DNA of 64,000 bases from CAVWDI01 sp963793095 (GTDB lineage: Bacteria > Chloroflexota > Anaerolineae > Anaerolineales > UBA4823): assembly GCA_963793095.1 (NCBI GenBank), contig CAWBYY010000001.1, forward strand, positions 372,001 to 436,000, read 5' to 3'. The notes below the pieces were generated by a model, which saw nothing but the letters and a program-made list of their open reading frames with translations, searched no databases and was not told the DNA's origin. The first letter of the stretch is position 1, and each line of letters opens with the position of its first letter. Of this stretch, positions 6,570 to 14,744 are shown piece after piece. Position numbers and translations under genes: made by a program.

Positions 6570-8963
6570 ATGCAAGGTGACCTCGCCGATATAAAACGCA
6601 GGCAGTACATGCTTGCGGTCTTAATTGTACTCGCGGTGATCGTCGCAGGGCTGATTTTTATGATCGCCTCTTATCCGTATTTCCTGGCTCCTGAACCGAC
6701 AAAAACCGCGACAGTTACAAGCACCAGAAGGGCGACCCTGACCGGGACAAATTCACCTACAATTACGCTGACCGCAACGATCACAAAAACTCCCCGCCCA
6801 ACATTCAGTCCGACTGCCACACTGACCCCTTCAATAACTTTCACTCCGGCTGCCTCGGCTACACCTGCAGGGCTGCCAACCCTCACACCAGCTCTGCCGT
6901 CAGGAAATAATCTGATCTATACGTTTTCAGGATGGAATCCTGAAAACGCTGATTATTTAATTAAATTAATAGAGGGCTATCCGGACACAATTCAGGCCGG
7001 TGAGAGAGGCGAGGATAACGCTGAATATTACCAAACATTTGAATATGCAGCGATTGCCCTGTCTGAAGGACTCAATCGTTTTCCAGCCTCCCAATTTGCT
7101 GAAGAGTGGAAATGGGATTATGCCTTTAACCTGGCCAGGATTGGCGATAAGAAGGTGGGTGAAACCTATGCAAATACCATTCGGGATGGTTTAAACAGCG
7201 GCAGCGTCACAATAGGGAATTTGAAAAGCTGGTTTAAGGAAAAAGAACCCCGACTTGATTTTTCTCTGGCAGAGATTGACCCGGTGCCTGGATTTGTAAA
7301 CAGCTATATTCTCGAAATAAGGGGTGGGGGAGGCGCATATATCCTGCTGTTAGAAACGGATGAGAACTTCCAGACGATTCTCTTGCAATCGAAATTTGAT
7401 TTTGTAAATCAGCCGGCGGGGGATTGGATTTACAGTGATTTGAACAATAATCCTAGGGATGGGAAGGAGGCTGCAGTATATTTTTCTAACCAACCCGGGG
7501 ATTATGACATCCAGCCGCCTGAAGTTTTTAATTTTAACCAGCCAGACCCCGGGCTGCTTCAATTCATTCCGGGTAAGAATATATTTCCAGTAGGGATGGA
7601 TTTTAAAAATTACTGGTCTGTATCGAAAACAGCCGAAAATCAGAATCTGCTCACGTTTGAGAGCAGTGTATTTCCGGTTTGTCCGGTATCCATAAAGCGT
7701 TTTTACCTGTGGAACGGAAATTACTATGAATTCGTCAAAGAACAATTCAGGGTGGAACCGCTGCCGGGAGCTCTATTCTTCTGTGAGTATATTCTGGATC
7801 ACGCCGAACAAACCTGGGGTCCAGAGGCGGCAGCCCAGATTATGGAAACGCTTCTTCCAATCTGGCCGCCGCAGGTTGACGCTGATAAAAAACCCTATCC
7901 CCCTGACGCTTTCGATGAACTCCGTTACCGGATTGGTATTAACCTGGCACTTGCCGGAAAATCAAAGGAAGCCAAGGATTATTTGTCGCAGATTGTGAAT
8001 ACTCCGGCAATTCCAAACAGCCGGTGGGTGCAGCAGGCGAGGCAGTTCCTTCAAAATTACAGATTGCCGGATGATATCTACACTGCTTGCGTCAGTACTC
8101 CTGATTGTATTCCCTCCTATGCGCTGGAGTTTCTGGTTGAAAATATACCGCTTGAATCACTGGATAATGCATCTCAGATCCTGTTGGATCTGGGAGTAAA
8201 TATTACCAGTTCCGGATTTTTTGATTTCGAAGGTGATGATCGCGAAGAACGCTGGATTGCGGTAAAACACCGGCCAACTGCCCAGCTTGAATACTGGATA
8301 CTGGCGCAATCCCAATCAGGCGGGAAGGCGATCAGGGTAGGGACAGTTGATGCGAACCCACCTGTAACTGAACTACTGGATGAGGGATTTGTCAGTGAAG
8401 ACGCTGATTGGACAGAAAACGTGATTTTTGTGGATAAAAAGCACGCATTTATTATGGATCGCGTCCCGGGTAGGTTGGACCCGTATATTGAATTTGTACC
8501 GCTCAGGGCAGAATACCCGAGCCATTTTCAAAACGGGATGGATACAGCTGAAGAATATCTTTTTGCGGAGAATGATCCCCGGCAAGCCCGGATCGAACTG
8601 CTGAATTTACAGGATTGGCCTGGCTTACATTGTGAGGTTACTTGGAGCTGTGACCGTTATTATTATATGCTGGGACTTGCGAGTGAACTTGCTGGTTTTG
8701 AACGGGAGGCGGTTGATATTTACCTGACTCTGTGGCGTCTGTATCCGGAGAGCCCCTTTACTACGATGGCGCGGTTAAAATTGTCGGGTCCTGGAATGCT
8801 GCCAACCCCTATCCCGGCTGTCACAGCGACTGCTGCGCTTACTGCCAGCGCAACCGGATTACCGACCGGTACTGTGAGCCCAACAGCCACAATCACTCCA
8901 ACAGCGACGGTAACGCTTACAGAGACTCCCACAATAACGAATACTGCTGAAATAGATGAATGA
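6570..8963 (+). CDS. Membrane-anchored protein with Thr-rich linkers, function unknown
   Basis: I do not recognise a named family. The 797 residues begin with a cytoplasmic stub and one transmembrane helix (about residues 14-37). A Thr/Pro/Ser-rich linker (about 43-108) follows, of the sort that spaces surface domains from the membrane in Anaerolineae. The large extracellular part (about 110-755) has helical stretches such as YAFNLARIGDKKVGE and YRIGINLALAGKSKEAKDYL that look like tetratricopeptide-type pairs. A segment near residues 545-690 reads like a beta-rich repeat domain. The C-terminus is again Thr-rich. It follows the aldolase after 54 bases. Confidence 0.6.
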   Translation: MQGDLADIKRRQYMLAVLIVLAVIVAGLIFMIASYPYFLAPEPTKTATVTSTRRATLTGTNSPTITLTATITKTPRPTFSPTATLTPSITFTPAASATPAGLPTLTPALPSGNNLIYTFSGWNPENADYLIKLIEGYPDTIQAGERGEDNAEYYQTFEYAAIALSEGLNRFPASQFAEEWKWDYAFNLARIGDKKVGETYANTIRDGLNSGSVTIGNLKSWFKEKEPRLDFSLAEIDPVPGFVNSYILEIRGGGGAYILLLETDENFQTILLQSKFDFVNQPAGDWIYSDLNNNPRDGKEAAVYFSNQPGDYDIQPPEVFNFNQPDPGLLQFIPGKNIFPVGMDFKNYWSVSKTAENQNLLTFESSVFPVCPVSIKRFYLWNGNYYEFVKEQFRVEPLPGALFFCEYILDHAEQTWGPEAAAQIMETLLPIWPPQVDADKKPYPPDAFDELRYRIGINLALAGKSKEAKDYLSQIVNTPAIPNSRWVQQARQFLQNYRLPDDIYTACVSTPDCIPSYALEFLVENIPLESLDNASQILLDLGVNITSSGFFDFEGDDREERWIAVKHRPTAQLEYWILAQSQSGGKAIRVGTVDANPPVTELLDEGFVSEDADWTENVIFVDKKHAFIMDRVPGRLDPYIEFVPLRAEYPSHFQNGMDTAEEYLFAENDPRQARIELLNLQDWPGLHCEVTWSCDRYYYMLGLASELAGFEREAVDIYLTLWRLYPESPFTTMARLKLSGPGMLPTPIPAVTATAALTASATGLPTGTVSPTATITPTATVTLTETPTITNTAEIDE

Positions 8964-9009
8964 CGCCATAATTTACTTCACCGCTAAAATGGAGGGATAT
9001 TAATTTCTG

Positions 9010-9846
9010 ATGGAATTCAAGAGCTCAGATTGGAGGATTATTTACGACAGACCAACAGGCGGAGCCATGAACATGGCGATTGATGAGGCGATCCTCGAAT
9101 CTGTCGTTAACGGCGGCTCACTACCAACCTTGCGTTTATATGCCTGGGAGCCTCCCTGTGTCTCGCTTGGATACGCCCAGCCTGTGAGTGATGTATCCAT
9201 TGCGGAGTTAACAAAAAGGGATTATGAACTTGTAAGGCGCCCGACAGGAGGCCGGGCGATTCTGCACACAGATGAGCTAACCTATTCAGTAAATGGTCCT
9301 CAGGATGAGCCCCGGCTTGCTGGAGGGGTGCTCACCAGTTATAACAACCTTGCCCAGGCGCTGCTGTTTGCACTGCGATCGCTTGGTATACCCGCCGTAT
9401 CAGAGCAAAGATCCGCAGCAGATCCCGGGCTGGAAGGAAATAAGAACAACCCGGTTTGTTTTGAAGTCCCTTCGACTTATGAAATCACTGTAGGAGGGAA
9501 AAAAATAATCGGGAGTGCCCAGGCCAGGCGGAAAGGTGGTGTATTACAGCACGGCAGCCTGCCTTTAAACGGAAATTTGAAAAGATTGATCGAGGTGCTC
9601 AATTTTCCCAACCAGAAATCCAGGGAAGCAGCAGCAGCCAGGCTGCTTAAAAAGGCGGCTACAATCCAGGATGTATCAAGCTATCCGGTTAGCTGGGATA
9701 CGGCAGCCAGGGCATTTGAGGATGCCTTCTCAAGTGTTTTAAACTTGAATCTGATGGTTGAAAATTTAAGTTATAAAGAAAAAATGCGTGCAGAAGAATT
9801 AATCGAAGAGAAGTATAAAAATCCAGATTGGATAAACCGGATTTAG
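9010..9846 (+). CDS. lipM: Octanoyltransferase LipM-type (BPL/LPL catalytic domain)
   Basis: Members transfer octanoate from acyl carrier protein to the lipoyl domain of GcvH or attach lipoate directly. The 278 residues show RRPTGGRAILH at 76-86 and the GSAQARRKGGVLQHGS segment after residue 167. Cys150, in PVCFEVP, occupies the position of the catalytic cysteine of LipM-type octanoyltransferases, which favours LipM over LplA. A GGAGGG lies about 13 bases before the ATG, a little far. In this window the lipoyl-dependent target enzymes are not encoded. Confidence 0.8.
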   Translation: MEFKSSDWRIIYDRPTGGAMNMAIDEAILESVVNGGSLPTLRLYAWEPPCVSLGYAQPVSDVSIAELTKRDYELVRRPTGGRAILHTDELTYSVNGPQDEPRLAGGVLTSYNNLAQALLFALRSLGIPAVSEQRSAADPGLEGNKNNPVCFEVPSTYEITVGGKKIIGSAQARRKGGVLQHGSLPLNGNLKRLIEVLNFPNQKSREAAAARLLKKAATIQDVSSYPVSWDTAARAFEDAFSSVLNLNLMVENLSYKEKMRAEELIEEKYKNPDWINRI

Positions 9847-9888
9847 ATATATACCGGAGTGTACTGGAAAAAAGAGCCGATTTAAGTC

Positions 9889-10500
9889 CTAATCCGAAGG
9901 ACTGCTTTCTCTATCAACAAATATAACTTCAGGGTAACCTAACTGGCGGAAAAGGCTGTACAGGTAATTCTCCGCATTTTTCCCCGCCAGGTCTAAAATT
10001 CCATCTTCTTCAGCGGCTTTTTCGATCTCAACTTCTGCGGCTTTACGGGCTTCGGTTTCCAGATGGATATCCCCCTTGGTGAGCAGCCCTTTGTCGCGGT
10101 CATATACATACGAATTTTCGCTTTCCAGCGCAGCGATAAAAACCTCCGGAGCCGGCAGCTTTACATATAGAACATCATTATCAATCCACAGGTCATCCGG
10201 TCCGATTTTTTCCAGGTCAATTCCTGCGATAACTTTCCCGTGAGCAACAAAAAGTAAACGGTCACCAAATAAAATTCCAAATGGCTCCTGTTTTGTCTCC
10301 GCTGTTATTACTTTTTCAATCGAGTATTGAACTGTCTCCAGGCGGGCCAGGGAGCGGATTTCGCGCAGAATGGTTATCGGATCAGGTAGTATTGTGGGAG
10401 TAGGGTTAAGCACCTGGGCGACTCTGGTACCAAGGTCACCGGTCATCGATTGTACTGGTGAGATCGAAGTATTCAGGGTATCACGCACAATCCAGATCAT
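9889..10500 (-). CDS. DUF4230 family protein, N-terminus probably frameshifted
   Basis: The 203 residues match the DUF4230 pattern: ILREIRSLARLETVQYSIEKV, then VAHGKVIAGIDL and LPAPEVF, and a charged helix near the end. Function is unknown. DUF4230 proteins normally start with a transmembrane helix. Here the in-frame sequence upstream of the ATG at 10500 does encode one (about ILVIGILAIIAAIGAG), but it has no standard start codon before a stop. The neighbouring frame supplies an ATG at 10570 and MDNTRGS. Removing one base near 10549-10552 joins them into a plausible anchored protein, so a one-base insertion is likely. Confidence 0.7.
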   Translation of the reverse strand: MIWIVRDTLNTSISPVQSMTGDLGTRVAQVLNPTPTILPDPITILREIRSLARLETVQYSIEKVITAETKQEPFGILFGDRLLFVAHGKVIAGIDLEKIGPDDLWIDNDVLYVKLPAPEVFIAALESENSYVYDRDKGLLTKGDIHLETEARKAAEVEIEKAAEEDGILDLAGKNAENYLYSLFRQLGYPEVIFVDRESSPSD

Positions 10501-10646
10501 CCCAGCACCGATCGCAGCGATTATAGCCAGTATTCCAATTACCAGAATCCGATCCTCTTGTATTATCCATAGGTTTGATTATACTATTTTCAACCACTGC
10601 TGCGGTCTTTATTAACATAAATTTTTTGTATAAATATTGACAGATT

Positions 10647-10931
10647 ATGTCCCTGGGATTGCTGACACTGGAAATATCCATACCAGGCTGCCATTCATTA
10701 AAAGAAAAACGCGGCCGCTTGAGACCATTAATAACCAGGCTGCACCGTGAATTTAATGTTTCGGTGGCGGAGATTGGCCACCAGGATCGCTGGAATGTAA
10801 CTATCTTAGCCTGTGCGCTTGTAAGCAATGACAACGGGCACACTCAGCGGGCATTACAAAAAGTTGCCAGGTGGATCGAGATTAACTGGAGAGATGTTGA
10901 CCTGATCGCTGAGCAGCTTGAAATATTTTAA
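10647..10931 (+). CDS. ylxP: YlxP/DUF503 family protein
   Basis: A 94-residue protein starting LTLEISIPGCHSLKEKRG, the signature of the DUF503/YlxP family, which in many bacteria lies near rbfA/infB and is linked to ribosome work. It has a mixed alpha/beta ferredoxin-like fold. It is not next to translation genes in this window. It is divergent from the DUF4230 gene, and a start at 10647 follows an AT-rich leader without a clear Shine-Dalgarno. Confidence 0.85.
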   Translation: MSLGLLTLEISIPGCHSLKEKRGRLRPLITRLHREFNVSVAEIGHQDRWNVTILACALVSNDNGHTQRALQKVARWIEINWRDVDLIAEQLEIF

Positions 10932-11014
10932 AGACTGGTTGGGTTGGTAATAATATTTCATTACAGACATATTTTATTGAAGGAAAAAATAAAAACACAA
11001 AACAGGAGTGATAA

Positions 11015-11805
11015 ATGGATCTTCAACTTACGGGCAAAAAAGCACTGGTGGCTGGTTCAAGCAGAGGGTTGGGATATGCGATAGCGGAAGTGCTCCTTAT
11101 GGAAGGAGCCCAGGTCGTTGTCAACAGCCGCAACCCGGAAAAGCTCGCCGCAGCTGCTGAAAAATTATCAAAAAAATCTGGATATGAAGTCCATTCCACG
11201 CTAGGGGATGTGACCGATCCCGTTGAGGTTGAGAATATTATCGCTCAGGTTATCAACAGCGCTGGCGGCCTGGACCTGCTGGTGACAAATTCAGGCGGTC
11301 CGCCATCCGGGAAATTTGAGACAATTGATGAAGAAACCTGGAAAAAGGGATTGGACCTAGCCCTGCTGAGCCATGTCCGTCTGATCCGGGCTGCATTGCC
11401 GTATTTACGCAAATCGGAAGCCGCCAGCGTCCTTACGATCACCTCCTACTCTGTGAAACAACCAATCCCCAATCTGGTGTTATCCAACAGCATCCGGGCG
11501 GCGACGATCGGCCTGACCAAGACTCTGGCGCTGGAGCTGGGAGGCGATGGAATTCGCTTAATTCGATACTCCCGGGCTGGACAACCACTGAGCGTGTTCA
11601 GGAGCTGATGCAGGATCGAGCTGATATTAATAATACAACCGTTGAAGAGGAGAAGCGCAAGCAGGCTGCAGAAAGCCCGTTTGGAAGGATGGCGACCCCT
11701 CAGGAAGTCGCAAATCCAGCGGTTTTCCTGCTTTCACCGGCAGCATCATACCTCACCGGGGTAATGCTGGCGGTCGATGGAGGCATGTATAAAGGGACCT
11801 TATAA
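11015..11805 (+). CDS. Short-chain dehydrogenase/reductase (FabG-like subgroup), frameshifted
   Basis: An NAD(P)-dependent Rossmann-fold enzyme. Residues 1-180 are intact: GSSRGLG (14-20) is the cofactor motif and NSGG lies near residue 95. The frame fails near 11555-11560 and ends at 11608. The next frame reads NSILPGWTTTERVQELMQ and continues to LTGVMLAVDGGMYKG at 11805, the normal C-terminus. One missing base in CGCTTAATTCG restores a chain of about 263 residues. At the usual YxxxK position the sequence reads NSIRA, as in the FabG-like subgroup that lacks a perfect catalytic tetrad, so the reaction is uncertain. AGGAG lies six bases before the ATG. Confidence 0.82.
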
Positions 11806-12345
11806 ATGAAAACTGTTCTGGTTGCCTCCCAGAACCCGGTCAAAATTAAAGCAGTAGGTAACGCTTTTACGCGCATGTTTCCGGACCAGGAATTCCGGTT
11901 GAAATCTACCTCAGTAATATCCGGTGTAAGCGACCAGCCGCTAACCGATGAGGAGACTTTACAGGGGGCGATTAATAGGGCGGTTAACGCCCGTGAAAAG
12001 GAGAGATCCGCTGAATTCTGGGTGGGGATTGAGGGTGGGATCGAATTCCGGGAAGAGAATGCGCTGGCGTTCGCCTGGATTGTCACATTATCTGCCGACA
12101 TGATTGGAAAAGGGCGGACAGGTTCGTTTTATTTACCGCCCGGAGTAGCCAAACTGATCCGGGAGGGGAAAGAATTAGGCGAGGCAGATGATATTGTTTT
12201 TGGTCGGGAAGATTCAAAACGCCAGAATGGCGCAATTGGAATCCTTACAGGCGATGTGATTGATCGAGCTGGGCTATATGAACACGGCGCGATCATGTCT
12301 TTGATCGTGTTCAAGTATCCCGAATTGTACAGGGCGGCAGGTTGA
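11806..12345 (+). CDS. yjjX: Inosine/xanthosine triphosphatase, YjjX (DUF84) family
   Basis: This family hydrolyses non-canonical purine nucleoside triphosphates (ITP, XTP) to keep them out of nucleic acids. The 179 residues begin with VLVASQNPVKIKAV, the nucleotide-binding N-terminus, and contain GIEGGIE and GAIGILTGDVIDR, all typical. It starts directly after the stop codon of the SDR gene (TAA followed by ATG), so the two are co-transcribed. It is convergent with the helix-hairpin-helix gene. Confidence 0.88.
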   Translation: MKTVLVASQNPVKIKAVGNAFTRMFPDQEFRLKSTSVISGVSDQPLTDEETLQGAINRAVNAREKERSAEFWVGIEGGIEFREENALAFAWIVTLSADMIGKGRTGSFYLPPGVAKLIREGKELGEADDIVFGREDSKRQNGAIGILTGDVIDRAGLYEHGAIMSLIVFKYPELYRAAG

Positions 12346-12365
12346 GGAATATGGATTTTGAGGTT

Positions 12366-12734
12366 TCACTGGAGTTCTGCAGCCTGCCGAATCCAGGAAC
12401 CCGGATCAGCGAAGCGGATTTGAGCAGCGTCCAGAATAGTTAATAATTCATTTTCTTCCAATTCTGCCAGTTGAGCAAAGGTTGAGATTCCGGCATCTGC
12501 CAAAATCTTGGAGATTTTTGGACCAATCCCTGATATCCGGGTGAGGTCATCGCCCTTCTGTGCTTCGGTTCCAATAAATTCATCTTGAGTTTGACTGGCT
12601 TCGTTCTCTTTTACAACCGATAATTCAAGCTGGCTGTTTTCCGAAGGATTTTGTTTCTGCAGTTTCCTAAGCAAGTGAATAAATATAAAGATCACAAACA
12701 GAAAAATTATCTGGAGCAGTAATTTTGTAATCAC
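12366..12734 (-). CDS. Membrane-anchored helix-hairpin-helix (DUF4332-like) protein
   Basis: A 122-residue protein with an N-terminal transmembrane helix (about 3-22), a polar linker, and a C-terminal helix-hairpin-helix region from about residue 65 (LTRISGIGPKISKILADAGISTFAQLAEL). This GIGPK...LADAGI pattern is shared with DUF4332-type domains that often sit at the ends of other proteins. Nucleic acid binding is possible but unusual for a membrane-anchored protein; protein interaction is an alternative. No functional partner is evident nearby. Confidence 0.7.
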   Translation of the reverse strand: MITKLLLQIIFLFVIFIFIHLLRKLQKQNPSENSQLELSVVKENEASQTQDEFIGTEAQKGDDLTRISGIGPKISKILADAGISTFAQLAELEENELLTILDAAQIRFADPGSWIRQAAELQ

Positions 12735-12889
12735 ACGGTGTCTCCTTCAACAATTGATTGAAAGAATCAATAAATTCTTCGCCTTACCCCGTAATTTTTT
12801 TAAGTCTGATTATTTATCTATTACTTTACGCTTGACCATCTGGCTGTAACTAGCCTTTTTTAAAAATTACTCAGGCGAGACCGGCTTTT

Positions 12890-12937
12890 CCATCAGGGGG
12901 GATTTCATTTCAGCGATAATATTTCTGATGGTTTTTT
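12890..12937 (+). terminator. Stem-loop with T-tract
   Basis: CCATCAG (12890-12896) pairs with CTGATGG (12925-12931) and is followed by six T. The orientation fits plus-strand transcription, but the nearest plus-strand gene ends about 540 bases upstream, so its user is unclear. Confidence 0.3.
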
Positions 12938-12953
12938 AATAACTGGAGTGGTT

Positions 12954-13658
12954 TCATTTTCCGGAAGTGTTCAAAGCATAATTTACGGCTGCCCGGGCGT
13001 GAATCAGGGTGGTGTCAAACAGCGGAATCGGGGTGTCTTCCTGCTTTACCAGCAGGCCGATTTCTGTACAGCCCAGGATTATACCCCCAGCTCCCCGGTC
13101 TGCGAGATGTCCGATAATTCTGAGGTATTCGCCTTTTGATTTTAGATTGGTCACTCCGCTGACCAATTCGCCATAAATCACATTGTGGATAATATCCATA
13201 TCCACCTGGTCAGGGAGATGGACTTTCAGGTTAAAAAGTTTTTCCAAACGCCCCGTATAAAAATCTTCCATCATGGTAAATTTTGTACCGAGCAACCCGA
13301 CATCCGTAATTCCCTTTTCAATAACCGCCTGGGCGGCTGCGTCAGCGATGTGAATTAATGGAATTGTGACAGCCTGCTGCACCTGGTCAGCCAGCAGGTG
13401 CATTGTGTTGGTGCAGATCAGCAGGAAATCCCCACCGGCGTATTCGATCTGCCTGGCTGCTTCGATCATAATCCGGGCTGCGCCCTCCCAGTCGCCCTCT
13501 CTCTGTTTTACTTCAATTTCGGCAAAATCCATCGAGACCATAACGCACTTTGCTGAGTGGTATCCTCCCAGTTCTTGCTGGGTGAACTGGTTGATTAACC
13601 GGTAGTACTCTAACGATGATTCCCAGCTCATACCGCCGATTAATCCAATTGTTTTCAT
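12954..13658 (-). CDS. Aspartate/glutamate racemase family protein
   Basis: Cofactor-independent amino-acid racemase of the RacX/YgeA/aspartate racemase group. The 234 residues carry GLIGGMSWESS at the start and the two catalytic cysteines in CTNTMH (Cys82) and GCTEI (Cys197). These enzymes interconvert L- and D-amino acids, often for cell wall or signalling uses. It lies 37 bases after the cysteine-synthase-like gene in the same direction and is probably co-transcribed with it. The exact substrate cannot be read from sequence. Confidence 0.87.
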   Translation of the reverse strand: MKTIGLIGGMSWESSLEYYRLINQFTQQELGGYHSAKCVMVSMDFAEIEVKQREGDWEGAARIMIEAARQIEYAGGDFLLICTNTMHLLADQVQQAVTIPLIHIADAAAQAVIEKGITDVGLLGTKFTMMEDFYTGRLEKLFNLKVHLPDQVDMDIIHNVIYGELVSGVTNLKSKGEYLRIIGHLADRGAGGIILGCTEIGLLVKQEDTPIPLFDTTLIHARAAVNYALNTSGK

Positions 13659-13695
13659 GGTTAGTATCAGTTATCCTTTTCAGTTCCTTAATGGA

Positions 13696-14694
13696 TCAAA
13701 CTGGTTCCCAAAGATCAGTGCTGAGATATTTCAACCCGGAATCACACAGGATTATAACGATCGTCCCGCCTCTACATTCAGCTTCAAGGAGCTGCATGGC
13801 AGCACCCAGGTTTGCGCCAGAGGAGAACCCAGCAAAAATGCCTTCCTCTTTCGCTAAACGGCGGGCAAAATGAATCGCGGTTTCATCGTTGATGCGCACA
13901 TACCCGTCAATGTTCTCCTTATTTAAAAGCGGCAGTTCCCTGATCGAATAACCGCCGCCCTGGATCCGGTGGTTGGGTTCCAGGTTATCTTCGCCTGAGA
14001 GAACAGCTGCATCCTGAGGTTCAACCACATAACATAAAACAGCTGGATTGTTCTGCTTAAAAGCCGCGGCGCAGCCCGCAAAAGTCCCTCCGGTCCCCAC
14101 AAAATCACAAAATGCGTCGAATTTCCCATTGGTCTGGCGGATGATTTCAGGTCCGGTGTGCAGAAAATGGGCCCGGAAATTCCCTTCCAAATTGAACTGG
14201 TCAGCCCGGTATGCGTCTCTCTCCGAGACGATCCTTCTGGCCTCCAACTCCACCAGTTCAAGGTCGCCTCCTGATACCTGCCCGGGAACCGATCCGGGGA
14301 GCTGGTCAACCAGCACAACTTCCGCCCCCAGCGCTGCCATCATCCGGGCTCTTTCGATCGAATTTCCTTTCGACATGACTGCAACAAATGGATAGCCTTT
14401 TATCCCGCAGACGATTGCAAGGCCGGTACCGGTGTTCCCGCTGGTCAGTTCGACCACGGTCTGGCCTTTCTGCAGTTCACCTGATTTTTCGGCGTCTTCG
14501 ATTATTTGGCGGGCGATACGGTCTTTTTTGGAAAAGCCGGGATTCAGATATTCCATTTTTGCCAGGATTCTGCCCTTAATATTCGCAGTGATCCTGGACA
14601 GCTCAACCAGAGGCGTATCGCAGATCGCATGGATGGCAGAAGGCAGGAGACCGGCGCTCCGGTTAGCAGTGGGCGAATCGAAGGTTTGTTTCAT
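13696..14694 (-). CDS. Cysteine synthase family PLP-dependent enzyme
   Basis: Fold-type II PLP enzyme of the O-acetylserine sulfhydrylase family. The 332 residues show the PLP lysine in NPGFSKKDR (Lys57) and the phosphate/substrate loop TSGNTGTG (84-91). GTGGT lies near residue 200. A normal cysteine synthase reads NPxGSxKDR, while this one has GFSKKDR, so a related beta-replacement reaction is possible. The partner racemase gene directly downstream recalls pairings in which a racemase works on the product of a CysK homologue, but this is inference. Confidence 0.82.
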   Translation of the reverse strand: MKQTFDSPTANRSAGLLPSAIHAICDTPLVELSRITANIKGRILAKMEYLNPGFSKKDRIARQIIEDAEKSGELQKGQTVVELTSGNTGTGLAIVCGIKGYPFVAVMSKGNSIERARMMAALGAEVVLVDQLPGSVPGQVSGGDLELVELEARRIVSERDAYRADQFNLEGNFRAHFLHTGPEIIRQTNGKFDAFCDFVGTGGTFAGCAAAFKQNNPAVLCYVVEPQDAAVLSGEDNLEPNHRIQGGGYSIRELPLLNKENIDGYVRINDETAIHFARRLAKEEGIFAGFSSGANLGAAMQLLEAECRGGTIVIILCDSGLKYLSTDLWEPV

Positions 14695-14744
14695 ATTTCC
14701 GGTTGCACAAATCGAGATGAATATTTTTCCGGCGCTCGAATCAG

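Noticed and set aside
6671..8932. Valine- and glycine-rich minus-strand frames at 6671-6886 and 8720-8932
   Set aside because: They are the reverse complement of Thr-rich linkers of the plus-strand gene; ACA/ACC/ACT codons read back as Val/Gly codons.
10481..10843. Minus-strand frame of 120 codons opposite ylxP
   Set aside because: It runs antisense through ylxP; only its last part (MDNTRGS) may be a displaced start of the DUF4230 protein.
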